A stretch of DNA of 8,218 nucleotides, from the NCBI GenBank assembly GCA_018457305.1, contig JAGYHM010000052.1:1-8218 (forward strand), given 5' to 3'. This DNA comes from Fusobacterium sp. Lineage in GTDB: Bacteria; Fusobacteriota; Fusobacteriia; Fusobacteriales; Fusobacteriaceae. A program made the position numbers and the translations under genes. The notes beneath the pieces are model-generated. The model was given only the letters and a program-made list of their open reading frames with translations, was not told the DNA's origin and made no database searches. Shown here piece after piece: positions 1-5,955 of the stretch (positions within the stretch are counted from its first letter, which is position 1; every line of letters begins with the position of its first letter).

Positions 1-273
1 AATTATTTTTCCACCATCTTTAACAGCACCGTATTCTTTCATAACTGCTTCCGCACCTCTTAGTGAATCTTCAGACTGAGAAACAGTTGGTGTAACTATT
101 CCTATATGGAAATTTTCTGTTTTTCTTTCTTCTTTATTCTCTACTGCTACTTTTTCCTCTTTTGCTACCTCTGGTTTAGCTTCTGGTGCATCTGCTGGTG
201 CTTCTTTTTTCCCACAAGCTACAAGCAAACTAGAAATTGCTAAAAGTCCAAATAATATTTTTTTCATTTTCAT
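1..273 (-). CDS. DUF3798-like lipoprotein, N-terminal part (truncated by window edge)
   Basis: The 5' end of a lipoprotein gene; the first 91 residues are visible and the rest lies beyond the left edge. Residues 1-20 form a type II signal peptide: Lys-rich start, hydrophobic core, and lipobox L17-V18-A19-C20, so the mature protein should be lipidated on Cys20. A Lys/Glu/Ala/Pro-rich linker follows (about 21-52), then the start of a folded domain with HIGIVTPTVSQSED and RGAEAVMKEYG. From memory this opening resembles DUF3798, a family of mostly lipoproteins in fusobacteria and clostridia with a periplasmic-binding-protein-like look; that match was not tested. The ATG at 273 is preferred over the ATG at 267 because AAGGAGG lies 6 bases upstream of it. 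The gene has its own consensus promoter. The substrate or role is unknown. Lipoprotein call is firm; family is moderate. Confidence 0.8.
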   Translation of the reverse strand, partial: MKMKKILFGLLAISSLLVACGKKEAPADAPEAKPEVAKEEKVAVENKEERKTENFHIGIVTPTVSQSEDSLRGAEAVMKEYGAVKDGGKII

Positions 274-355
274 AAAACTCCTCCTTATAATTTTGTTTAT
301 TTTTTTTGATATCTTATGTCTATTTTTTTAAACATAATTTAATGTTATTACCTTA

Positions 356-384
356 ATTATATATCTTTTTTTTAAAAATGTCAA
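356..384 (-). promoter_or_regulatory. Consensus sigma-70 promoter of the lipoprotein gene
   Basis: Read on the minus strand, a perfect TTGACA (379-384) is followed after exactly 17 bases by a perfect TATAAT (356-361). Expected transcription start is near 349, giving a leader of about 75 bases before the lipoprotein ATG at 273. The DNA upstream of the -35 is AT-rich, as an UP element would be. Both hexamers match consensus, so strong expression is expected. Confidence 0.85.
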
Positions 385-485
385 ATATTTTATCACTGAT
401 TACATAAAATTTTAGCATTTTTTATCTTAATACACTAAAGAAAATGGAGACCGCGTTCGCTCCGCTCACTGTCTCCCCTCTCTGC

Positions 486-504
486 GAGGCTTGGGTAAGC
501 CCTC
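486..504. other. GC hairpin inside block A of the repeat element
   Basis: GAGGCTT (486-492) and AAGCCCTC (497-504) pair around the loop GGGT, with one extra C as a bulge. No T-tract follows on either strand, so it is not an intrinsic terminator. Confidence 0.5.
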
Positions 505-618
505 TTAGAAATTCTTGCAAACTTGTTTGTTTAGAAGTTCTTAGATGCTTAGCCGTAGGCGGTAGAGTACAAACCCCAAAAATTATTTTTATAAAATTTA
601 ATATTTTTTTAGTGTGAG

Positions 619-654
619 GCGACAGAATTTATACTCGTCAGAGTACACCGTCGC
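619..654. other. Nested hairpin inside block B of the repeat element
   Basis: Outer arms GCGAC (619-623) and GTCGC (650-654) enclose a perfect 5-bp hairpin, TACTC (632-636) and GAGTA (641-645), with a GTCA loop. The nested pairing suggests a folded RNA or DNA structure. No terminator T-tract follows. Confidence 0.5.
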
Positions 655-720
655 AACCAGCGGGTAAGGCTTTGACCGTGGCGAACCCAAAAAGTCAAAT
701 TATAGTTTTCTTAAATAGAA

Positions 721-753
721 AAAAGAACCTTCTTTAAATGGAAAGGCTCTTTT
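721..753 (-). terminator. Rho-independent terminator of the glucosaminidase gene
   Basis: AAAAGAACCTT (721-731) pairs with AAGGCTCTTTT (743-753) with one A/C mismatch. Read on the minus strand the hairpin lies about 20 bases after the stop codon at 774 and ends in a run of T, as expected for an intrinsic terminator. Confidence 0.8.
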
Positions 754-773
754 AATCTAAATGATTTATCTTA

Positions 774-1502
774 TTAATTTTTTTCTTTCTTATCATAAGA
801 TTGAAAATTATTTTTCTTAATTATAATTGCCAATCTTTTTGCATAAATATTTTTTACTTCCGAATAATTTGCAAGGTGTTTTATAAGCTGTAAAGAATTT
901 TCTCCATTTCTTATTCCTTTTCTTAATTTGTTATAACTTCTATGTCTAGCTAAAGTTAGTATATAATCTTCAACAGAATCTTGAATATTATCATATCTCT
1001 TATAGTATTGTCCTTTCCCAACTTTTACTGCTATTTTAGCATCTGTCGTTACAGAACGCATACCAAATAAATTATTTCCTTCCACTGCTAATTTACTTCT
1101 ACCCCAACCGCTTTCCAAGGCAGATTGTCCTAAAATAAATGATGTAGGTGGAACAACCATATTCACTACTAAATCATTTATTTTTTTTGATTTTATTTTA
1201 TATTTAGCATACATCTCCTCTAGAAATTTCTTTTCTTTTTCATCAAACGGTTTATTTACTTTTTTTTTGGCTAAAAGCATTTGAGTATAAACTTTTTCTT
1301 TTTTTATATCATCTCTTACCTTATCTATTATCGGTACAATACTCTTTATAAAAATTTGCTTTTTAGATTTCCCTTTTTTAAAGTCCTTTGCTTGCTCTAT
1401 TTTTAAAGTATTTTCTTTATTTGTATTATTATTTGCATATGAACTTATATTCATAACAAAAGAAACACATATAAAAATTCCTATAAGGAATATTTTTCTC
1501 AT
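774..1502 (-). CDS. Secreted Bax/FlgJ-type peptidoglycan glucosaminidase
   Basis: A 242-residue exported cell-wall hydrolase of the glucosaminidase family (the GH73-type fold of Bax and FlgJ), which would cut the N-acetylglucosaminyl bond in peptidoglycan glycan strands. Residues 1-23 are a signal peptide (MRKIF, hydrophobic core, SSYA) with no lipobox, so release to the periplasm or outside is expected. A Lys-rich region follows (24-115). The catalytic domain starts at VPPTSFILGQSALESGWG (117-134), with E130 the likely catalytic acid. EGNNLFGM (141-148) and YYKRYDNIQDSVEDY (166-180) are further family motifs. The end is basic. The start is supported by AGGGAGAGG a few bases upstream. It is monocistronic, with its own terminator and a candidate promoter. 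The family is clear; whether it serves growth, separation or lysis cannot be told. The name Bax would be by similarity only. Confidence 0.85.
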   Translation of the reverse strand: MRKIFLIGIFICVSFVMNISSYANNNTNKENTLKIEQAKDFKKGKSKKQIFIKSIVPIIDKVRDDIKKEKVYTQMLLAKKKVNKPFDEKEKKFLEEMYAKYKIKSKKINDLVVNMVVPPTSFILGQSALESGWGRSKLAVEGNNLFGMRSVTTDAKIAVKVGKGQYYKRYDNIQDSVEDYILTLARHRSYNKLRKGIRNGENSLQLIKHLANYSEVKNIYAKRLAIIIKKNNFQSYDKKEKN

Positions 1503-1568
1503 TTCTCTACCTCTCCCTTTTCTAAACTTAATTTTCTTTTAATTTCTAATATATTTTTTAACTTTGCC

Positions 1569-1597
1569 ATTCTACCATAATTTTTAAATTTTTCCAA
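1569..1597 (-). promoter_or_regulatory. Candidate promoter of the glucosaminidase gene
   Basis: On the minus strand TTGGAA (1592-1597) and TAGAAT (1569-1574) are 17 bases apart, and the -10 is preceded by TGG, an extended -10 form. The leader would be about 60 bases. The rest of the 1503-1742 gap shows only AT-rich DNA and the next gene's terminator. Confidence 0.45.
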
Positions 1598-1699
1598 ATT
1601 TTCAAAATAAATCCTCTGATATCCCTATAAAAATAACAGTTTATTTCTTTTAATCTTTTAAATTTTATAGATATAATAATTCTGCTCTTTACAAAACAA

Positions 1700-1724
1700 A
1701 AAAAGACGAGTAACTCGTCTTTTT
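1700..1724 (-). terminator. Rho-independent terminator of the Crp/Fnr gene
   Basis: AAAAAGACGAG (1700-1710) and CTCGTCTTTTT (1714-1724) form a perfect 11-bp stem with a TAA loop. It lies about 18 bases past the stop codon at 1743. The minus strand continues into a T-rich stretch. The A and T flanks would also let it work on the plus strand. Confidence 0.9.
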
Positions 1725-1742
1725 CTGTTTAAAACTCCTATT

Positions 1743-2396
1743 TTAATCTTCTAATAAAGAAAAATCTAAAATTTTATATTTATTTCTTCCAATTTTTTCT
1801 AATATTCCCTTATCTATGTACTCTCCCAAAACTCTTGAAAGAGATGGTCTTGCAACACCAAATTTTTCAGATAAAGATTTTACACTATCTATGCTTATTT
1901 GATTTCCCTTATGTTTTTCTCTTATAAATTCGTTAAATTTATCTTTTATCGTTTTATTATTAAGATTGCTCCATATTTTTTTTGATAATAATTGTGCCTT
2001 ATTTGAAATTTCATTTAAAAAATTCCTCAATATTTTTTTATCTTGAGATAAAAGTTTCAGAAACTCATCACTAGAAATTGAAAAAATTTCAACATCATTT
2101 TTTGCTATTAAATCTACTGGGTAAAAATTATTGTCTCCAAATATAAAAGCAGCCGCTAACACATCAGTTTTTTTAAGTTCTTCAATTATTCTTATATTTC
2201 CATCTGCTGTTAACATTTCAGTTATTACAGAACCTTTCAGTATAATTTTTATTCCCTCTACTTTATCTCCACGAAAGACTATACTACTTTTATCTTCGTA
2301 TTTTTTTATATCATATTTTATTTCTGTTAATATTTTCTTAATTTCTTCAGATTTAATTCCATTAAATATAGTAGTTTTTTCTAATATTTCCATCAT
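1743..2396 (-). CDS. Crp/Fnr-family transcriptional regulator without cysteines
   Basis: A 217-residue cytoplasmic DNA-binding regulator of usual Crp/Fnr length. Residues about 8-115 form the cyclic-nucleotide-binding-type beta barrel (IFNGIKSEEI, then IILKGSVITE and ADGNIRIIEELKKTDVL). About 115-150 is the dimer helix. Residues 165-210 are a winged helix-turn-helix with LSEKFGVARPSLSRVLGEY as the recognition motif. There is no cysteine anywhere, so it cannot carry an Fnr-type iron-sulfur cluster. I do not see the arginine-serine cAMP-binding signature of true Crp. The effector is therefore unknown. Of two adjacent ATGs (2396 and 2393), the first sits 8 bases from the GGAG of AAGAGGAG. The gene is divergent from a zinc-ribbon protein gene across 102 bases and ends in its own strong terminator. 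It may regulate itself or its neighbour (inference). Confidence 0.85.
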   Translation of the reverse strand: MMEILEKTTIFNGIKSEEIKKILTEIKYDIKKYEDKSSIVFRGDKVEGIKIILKGSVITEMLTADGNIRIIEELKKTDVLAAAFIFGDNNFYPVDLIAKNDVEIFSISSDEFLKLLSQDKKILRNFLNEISNKAQLLSKKIWSNLNNKTIKDKFNEFIREKHKGNQISIDSVKSLSEKFGVARPSLSRVLGEYIDKGILEKIGRNKYKILDFSLLED

Positions 2397-2410
2397 ATTT
2401 TTTTCTCCTC

Positions 2411-2439
2411 TTGATAAGTTAATATATATCTGTTAAAAT
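2411..2439 (+). promoter_or_regulatory. Promoter of the zinc-ribbon protein gene
   Basis: TTGATA (2411-2416) is followed after 17 bases by TAAAAT (2434-2439), which is preceded by TGT, giving an extended -10. The leader would be about 53 bases. The -35 lies directly against the ribosome binding site of the divergent regulator gene. I found no equally good promoter for the regulator in this gap. Confidence 0.65.
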
Positions 2440-2498
2440 TTATAATAAACTTTGTTTCCTTTAATCAGAGTTTAATAAATTCTAAACGAGGTGTTTTA

Positions 2499-2864
2499 AT
2501 GAAAAAACTTATTATCACTTGCCCAACTTGTACAAAAAAAATGAAAATTTCAAATAAAATGGCAAAGTATAAATGTCCTAGTTGTTCTGCTATTTATAAA
2601 TTTAATTTAATAAAATTTATTCTAATCAATATTGAAAAATTTTTTATGTCTATAGTTGATTTTATTCTTTTTATTCCAAGAAAAATTCAAAAAAAATATA
2701 GAGATACAGTTGCTACTTATAAATATATGAAACAAGTTAGAACCAATATGAAAAACGACCCAAACTGGTCAAATTTTAGAAAGCAACAAGAAGAAGAAAA
2801 GAAGTATAAATCTTCTTCAAAAACTGGATTTTTTCAAAATTTAAAGAATAAATTTAAGAAATAA
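2499..2864 (+). CDS. Small zinc-ribbon protein with a hydrophobic segment and basic tail
   Basis: A 121-residue protein that I cannot assign to a characterised family. At the N-terminus two CxxC pairs, C8-P-T-C11 and C26-P-S-C29, 14 residues apart, form a typical zinc ribbon. Next comes a hydrophobic stretch (about 37-60, FILINIEKFF then MSIVDFILFIP) that could be a membrane segment or an amphipathic helix. The rest (61-121) is highly charged and ends in a Lys-rich tail (LKNKFKK). No signal peptide is visible. ACGAGGTG sits about 6 bases before the ATG. The gene has its own promoter, is divergent from the Crp/Fnr regulator, and its stop lies 3 bases from the stop of the converging dCMP deaminase gene. 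Zinc binding is a safe inference; function is unknown. Confidence 0.8.
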   Translation: MKKLIITCPTCTKKMKISNKMAKYKCPSCSAIYKFNLIKFILINIEKFFMSIVDFILFIPRKIQKKYRDTVATYKYMKQVRTNMKNDPNWSNFRKQQEEEKKYKSSSKTGFFQNLKNKFKK

Positions 2865-2900
2865 TTTTTATTTTTCAACTTGAAAATTTATTTCTAATTT
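2850..2900. terminator. Possible bidirectional terminator spanning both stop codons of a convergent pair
   Basis: AGAAATAA (2857-2864) pairs with TTATTTCT (2888-2895), extended by AAATT (2850-2854) with AATTT (2896-2900) after a 2-base bulge. Inside is a second arm pair, TTTTCAA and TTGAAAA (2872-2886). The hairpin contains the stop codons of both the zinc-ribbon gene and the deaminase gene. It is almost all A/T, so stability is doubtful. Confidence 0.3.
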
Positions 2901-3353
2901 TTCTAAATCGGTTTCTAATTTTCTATATTTTATTCCAGCAGCATCTAGCATTTTCCTAGATGCTATATTTGTATCTGTATTTTCATATTTATTTGACAAA
3001 TAAACTATTTCTTTTATTCCACTTTGAATTATAGCCTTACTACATTCATTGCAAGGAAAAAGTCCCACATAAATTGTACAATTTTTTAAAGATTTAATGC
3101 TATTCAAAATTGCATTTAATTCCGCATGGCAAACATAAGGATATTTTGTTTCTAAAAATTCTCCCTCTCTTTCCCAAGGGAAGTTTTCATCTTCACAGCC
3201 CTTTGGAAAGCCATTGTAGCCAACACCAACTATTCTTTTATCTTCGTTCACTATGCAAGCCCCAACTTGTGTACTTGGGTCTTTACTTCTCATAGCAGAT
3301 AAAATTGCTATTCCCATAAAATAATTATCCCATTTTATATAATTTTTTCTCAT
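2868..3353 (-). CDS. dCMP deaminase (ComEB-type), zinc-dependent
   Basis: A 161-residue cytoplasmic enzyme that converts dCMP to dUMP, feeding thymidylate synthesis. The zinc-dependent cytidine/deoxycytidylate deaminase signature is complete: H76-A-E78 (CHAELNAI, zinc ligand His and proton-shuttle Glu) and P100-C101-N-E-C104 (two zinc-ligand cysteines). DPSTQVGACIV (25-35) and GYNGFPKGCED (45-55) are typical of dCMP deaminases and of the related ComEB proteins. Length is normal for the family. The start is backed by AGGGAG close upstream of the ATG at 3353. It is monocistronic: a strong terminator lies upstream, and the 3' end meets the convergent zinc-ribbon gene with a 3-base gap. A competence role, suggested by the ComEB name, cannot be claimed here. 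Ligands and neighbouring motifs make the reaction fairly secure. Confidence 0.92.
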   Translation of the reverse strand: MRKNYIKWDNYFMGIAILSAMRSKDPSTQVGACIVNEDKRIVGVGYNGFPKGCEDENFPWEREGEFLETKYPYVCHAELNAILNSIKSLKNCTIYVGLFPCNECSKAIIQSGIKEIVYLSNKYENTDTNIASRKMLDAAGIKYRKLETDLEKLEINFQVEK

Positions 3354-3389
3354 AGCTCTCCCTGCCTTTTAAATTTTTTTATTTCTTTT

Positions 3390-3418
3390 ATTCTAACATA
3401 TTCTATTAGTTAAATAAA
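3390..3418 (-). promoter_or_regulatory. Candidate promoter of the dCMP deaminase gene
   Basis: On the minus strand TAGAAT (3390-3395) is preceded by TGT, an extended -10. A weak -35, TTTATT (3413-3418), lies 17 bases upstream. The leader would be about 30 bases. It starts just beyond the terminator of the ispH-rpsA gene. Confidence 0.4.
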
Positions 3419-3425
3419 TAAAAAA

Positions 3426-3447
3426 TCCACCAATAAAAATTGGTGGA
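3426..3447 (-). terminator. Rho-independent terminator of the ptsH-ispH-rpsA operon
   Basis: TCCACCAAT (3426-3434) and ATTGGTGGA (3439-3447) form a perfect 9-bp stem with an AAAA loop. On the minus strand the stem is followed by a long T-rich run. It begins 18 bases after the stop codon at 3466. Confidence 0.92.
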
Positions 3448-3465
3448 AAATTTTATTTTTTTATT

Positions 3466-5949
3466 TTAGTTTTCTTCTCCAGAAACAGAATATTTATTTA
3501 TAAGTTCTTCTTGTTCTCTTTTTTCTGCTTCTTGTTCTATCTTTTTAATAGATAATTTTATTTTTTGAGTTTCTTTGTTTACTTCAACTATTTGAGCCTT
3601 AACAACATCTCCAACTTTAAATCTTTCTTTTATATCTTTTATGAAATCTTTAGAAGCAAATTGAGTTGGTATAAATCCATCAATTCCTTTTACTAATTCT
3701 ATAAATAATCCAAAGTCAGCAACTGTTTTTATAGGTCTTTCAACAGTTATTCCTTCTTTAAATTCATCCATAGCTCTTTCCCAAGGACTTTTTCTTAATG
3801 CTTTTACACTAGCTTTCATTTTCTTTTCTGCTACATCTAATTCAGTAATTTTTACTTCAACTTCTTGTCCAATTTCAAATTTAACTGCTTCTTCTCCTAT
3901 CCAGTTATAGTCTGAACAATGAACGAAAGCATCTACACCTTCTTCTATTTGAACGAACATTCCAAAGTTTTTAACTTCCACTACTTTTCCTTTGAAAACT
4001 GTTCCTACTGCAAATTTTGTTTCTGCTTCTTCCCAAGGATTAGCAACTAATTGTTTAATTCCAAGTTTTAATTTTCTTTCAGGAATTTGTAAATCAATTA
4101 CTCTAACTTTTATTTTTTCTCCTTCTTTTACGAAGTCTGAAACATTAACTCTTTTCTTTGTCCAAGTAAAATCTGATATATGAACAAGTCCTTCTACACC
4201 AGGTTTAACTTCAACAAAAGCACCGTAAGCTAAAACTTTTGTTACAGTTACATCTAATTCATCTCCAACTTTTAAATCTTCAATAGTTGTCCAAGGATCT
4301 TTTTCTAATTTTTTAACAGATAATTTTATATTTTTCTTTGCTTCATCTAATGAAACGATTACTGCTTTAATTTCATCTCCAGCTTTATAGATATCAGATA
4401 ATTTATCTAATCTCTTCCAAGAAATTTCAGAAATATGAATAAATCCTCTTAAGTTTCCAATAGCTACTGCTAAACCAAAATCTAAAACATCAACTATTTT
4501 ACAATCTACAACTTGATCAACTTCAAGAGCAGCAAATTCTTTTTCTTGATTTAATAATCTTATTTCTTTAACTGAATATGTAATTTTCTTTTGTCTTTTA
4601 TCTCTTGGATCCATTTTAATATCTTTAACTATTACAGGAATTTTTCTTCCTACTGTTTTCTCATCATTTTGAGGGATTTCAGATAGTGAGTTTGGTAAAA
4701 ATCCTGGGTATAATAAAGCTTGAACTAAGTATCCACCTTTAATTTTTCTAGTGATAGTTCCTTCTAAAACTGTTTTGTTATTAAATGAATCTTCAATTTT
4801 ATGCCAGTTTTTCTCAATTTCAATTTTCTTTCTTGACGCATTTATAAATTCTTGGTCGTTATCATATTCTTGAAGTCCTGTTATTATTACTTCAACAGTA
4901 TCTCCAACATTGTATCCTTCTAATTCCTCTGTTTTAACTCTAACTGCTGTTCTTTCTCCCGGTACATCAAGATAAGTGTAGTTCATGTCCATCATATTGA
5001 TTACACCCTCTACTCTCTTGTCCTGATTTGGTTGGAAGTCCTCCAACATTGCTAAAAATTCTTCATCGTGATTCTCGTTTAAATTAGGCATTCTATGTCC
5101 CCCTCTTATTTTTTTTTCTATATTTTTTATTATTACTTCCGGTGTTGACGCTCCAGCTGTTATTCCAACTGTCGCTTTATTTTTTAGAAGAGTTAAATCC
5201 AAACCTAACTCATCTTCAATCAAAATTGTATTTTCATTTATTTTAAGTGAAATTTCATATAATTTTTTTGTGTTAGAACTCTTTTTATCTCCAACAATTA
5301 TCATTAAATCAACTTTTTTTGCTAGATCTTCAACTGCATTTTGTCTAACTGCTGTTGCTCCACATATTTTATCAAAAATTTCAACATTTTTATATATATT
5401 TTTAAAATATTTTTTTATTTCTTCAAATTTCTTTTTATTTAAAGTTGTTTGAGTAGAAAGTAAATATTTTTTATCTGATTTTACTTCTATTTTTCTTGCT
5501 TCCTCTAAATTCTCAAAAATTTGAATATCTTTTGCAAAAGAAATTATTCCTTTTACTTCTGGGTGATTTTTATCTCCCACAAACAAAATACTATAACCTT
5601 CTCTCGTTGCAAATTCTATTTCTTTTCTAATCTTACTTACAAACAAACAAGTTGCATCATATATTTCAACTTTTCTATTTTGTAATTTCTCGTAAACTTT
5701 TTTTGAAGTTCCATGTGCTCTTATAACTACTATATCTTTTTCTTTTAACTTATCTTCTTCTTTTAAAAGTTCTTCTTCTGTTACTATATCAAAGCCCTTT
5801 TCTTTCATTTCATTCATAACATGAGTATTGTGAACCAGCATTCCTAAAATATATTTTTTCCTATTTTCTTTTTCTAAGGAATCACATATATTTACAGCTT
5901 CTAACACACCAAAGCAAAAGCCCATGTGCTTGGCTCTAATAATTTCCAT
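3466..5949 (-). CDS. ispH-rpsA: IspH-ribosomal protein S1 fusion (HMBPP reductase plus six S1 domains)
   Basis: An 827-residue fusion. Residues 1-285 are IspH (4-hydroxy-3-methylbut-2-enyl diphosphate reductase), last step of the MEP isoprenoid pathway, making IPP and DMAPP. The three [4Fe-4S] ligands are C12 (GFCFGV), C101 (DATC) and C196 (ICGAT). H40, H79 (RAHG), H129-P-E131, TQTT (166-169), SSNT (224-227) and AGASTP (265-270) are active-site motifs. Residues 310-805 hold six S1 RNA-binding repeats, roughly 312-377, 394-464, 477-548, 561-634, 648-719 and 733-805; the first is the most divergent. This is the order of ribosomal protein S1, which binds mRNA on the 30S subunit. The tail is charged. 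IspH alone is about 300 residues, S1 about 550. GAGGAG, overlapping the end of ptsH, supports the start. The fusion architecture is known from fusobacteria and clostridia. It is the second gene of an operon with HPr and ends at a strong terminator. An internal start may release free S1. Confidence 0.95.
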   Translation of the reverse strand: MEIIRAKHMGFCFGVLEAVNICDSLEKENRKKYILGMLVHNTHVMNEMKEKGFDIVTEEELLKEEDKLKEKDIVVIRAHGTSKKVYEKLQNRKVEIYDATCLFVSKIRKEIEFATREGYSILFVGDKNHPEVKGIISFAKDIQIFENLEEARKIEVKSDKKYLLSTQTTLNKKKFEEIKKYFKNIYKNVEIFDKICGATAVRQNAVEDLAKKVDLMIIVGDKKSSNTKKLYEISLKINENTILIEDELGLDLTLLKNKATVGITAGASTPEVIIKNIEKKIRGGHRMPNLNENHDEEFLAMLEDFQPNQDKRVEGVINMMDMNYTYLDVPGERTAVRVKTEELEGYNVGDTVEVIITGLQEYDNDQEFINASRKKIEIEKNWHKIEDSFNNKTVLEGTITRKIKGGYLVQALLYPGFLPNSLSEIPQNDEKTVGRKIPVIVKDIKMDPRDKRQKKITYSVKEIRLLNQEKEFAALEVDQVVDCKIVDVLDFGLAVAIGNLRGFIHISEISWKRLDKLSDIYKAGDEIKAVIVSLDEAKKNIKLSVKKLEKDPWTTIEDLKVGDELDVTVTKVLAYGAFVEVKPGVEGLVHISDFTWTKKRVNVSDFVKEGEKIKVRVIDLQIPERKLKLGIKQLVANPWEEAETKFAVGTVFKGKVVEVKNFGMFVQIEEGVDAFVHCSDYNWIGEEAVKFEIGQEVEVKITELDVAEKKMKASVKALRKSPWERAMDEFKEGITVERPIKTVADFGLFIELVKGIDGFIPTQFASKDFIKDIKERFKVGDVVKAQIVEVNKETQKIKLSIKKIEQEAEKREQEELINKYSVSGEEN
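5089..5105 (-). promoter_or_regulatory. Possible internal ribosome binding site and start for free S1
   Basis: At the junction of the IspH and S1 parts the minus strand reads GAGGGGG (5099-5105), then 7 bases, then ATG (5089-5091, Met287). Initiation here would give a 541-residue protein containing all six S1 repeats, close to the normal length of a stand-alone S1. The same bases encode I-R-G-G-H-R of the fusion, so the match could be chance. Confidence 0.4.
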
Positions 5950-5955
5950 TCACTA

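Larger units (their letters stand above)
446..693. repeat. GC-rich, hairpin-rich non-coding element, probable interspersed repeat
   Basis: A compositional island between the lipoprotein promoter and the glucosaminidase terminator. By hand count 446-504 is about 66% GC and 612-688 about 56%, inside very AT-rich DNA; an AT-rich spacer (about 578-611) separates the two blocks. Block A (446-570) holds GGAGAC/GTCTCC arms (446-451 with 471-476), a GAGGCTT..AAGCCCTC hairpin (486-504) and an imperfect inverted repeat AGAA.TTCT..CAAAC (508-541). Block B (612-689) has nested arms: GGCGAC-type outer stem 619-623 with 650-654 around a perfect TACTC-GTCA-GAGTA hairpin (632-645). No start codon with a ribosome binding site was found in it. 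The sequence looks familiar to me as a dispersed intergenic repeat of Fusobacterium genomes; that is recollection, not a search. Mobility, function and exact ends are unknown. Confidence 0.6.

Noticed and set aside
505..542. Two near-identical 12-mers (505-516 and 531-542) as the start of a CRISPR or tandem array
   Set aside because: Only two copies, with a 14-base gap, and they form part of an inverted repeat in the GC-rich element.
427..635. A long open frame on the minus strand through block A of the GC-rich element, and a second short one through block B
   Set aside because: Neither has an ATG or a ribosome binding site, codon use is unlike the real genes, and the frames run across hairpins. 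The openness follows from GC-rich composition.
2131..2436. Plus-strand open frame opposite the Crp/Fnr gene
   Set aside because: It is antisense to a well-supported gene, its translation is a low-complexity Ser/Ile/Phe string, and no ribosome binding site precedes it.
2397..2498. An Fnr-type site near TTGATA at 2411
   Set aside because: Only one half-site (TTGAT) is present; the second half does not match ATCAA at the right spacing, and TTGATA fits better as a -35.
3110..3295. Plus-strand open frame opposite the dCMP deaminase gene
   Set aside because: It is a shadow of a gene with a complete active-site signature; no family motif or ribosome binding site.
3992..5452. Two short plus-strand open frames (3992-4183 and 5270-5452) opposite ispH-rpsA
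   Set aside because: Both are antisense to conserved S1 and IspH coding sequence and show no domain or start signal.
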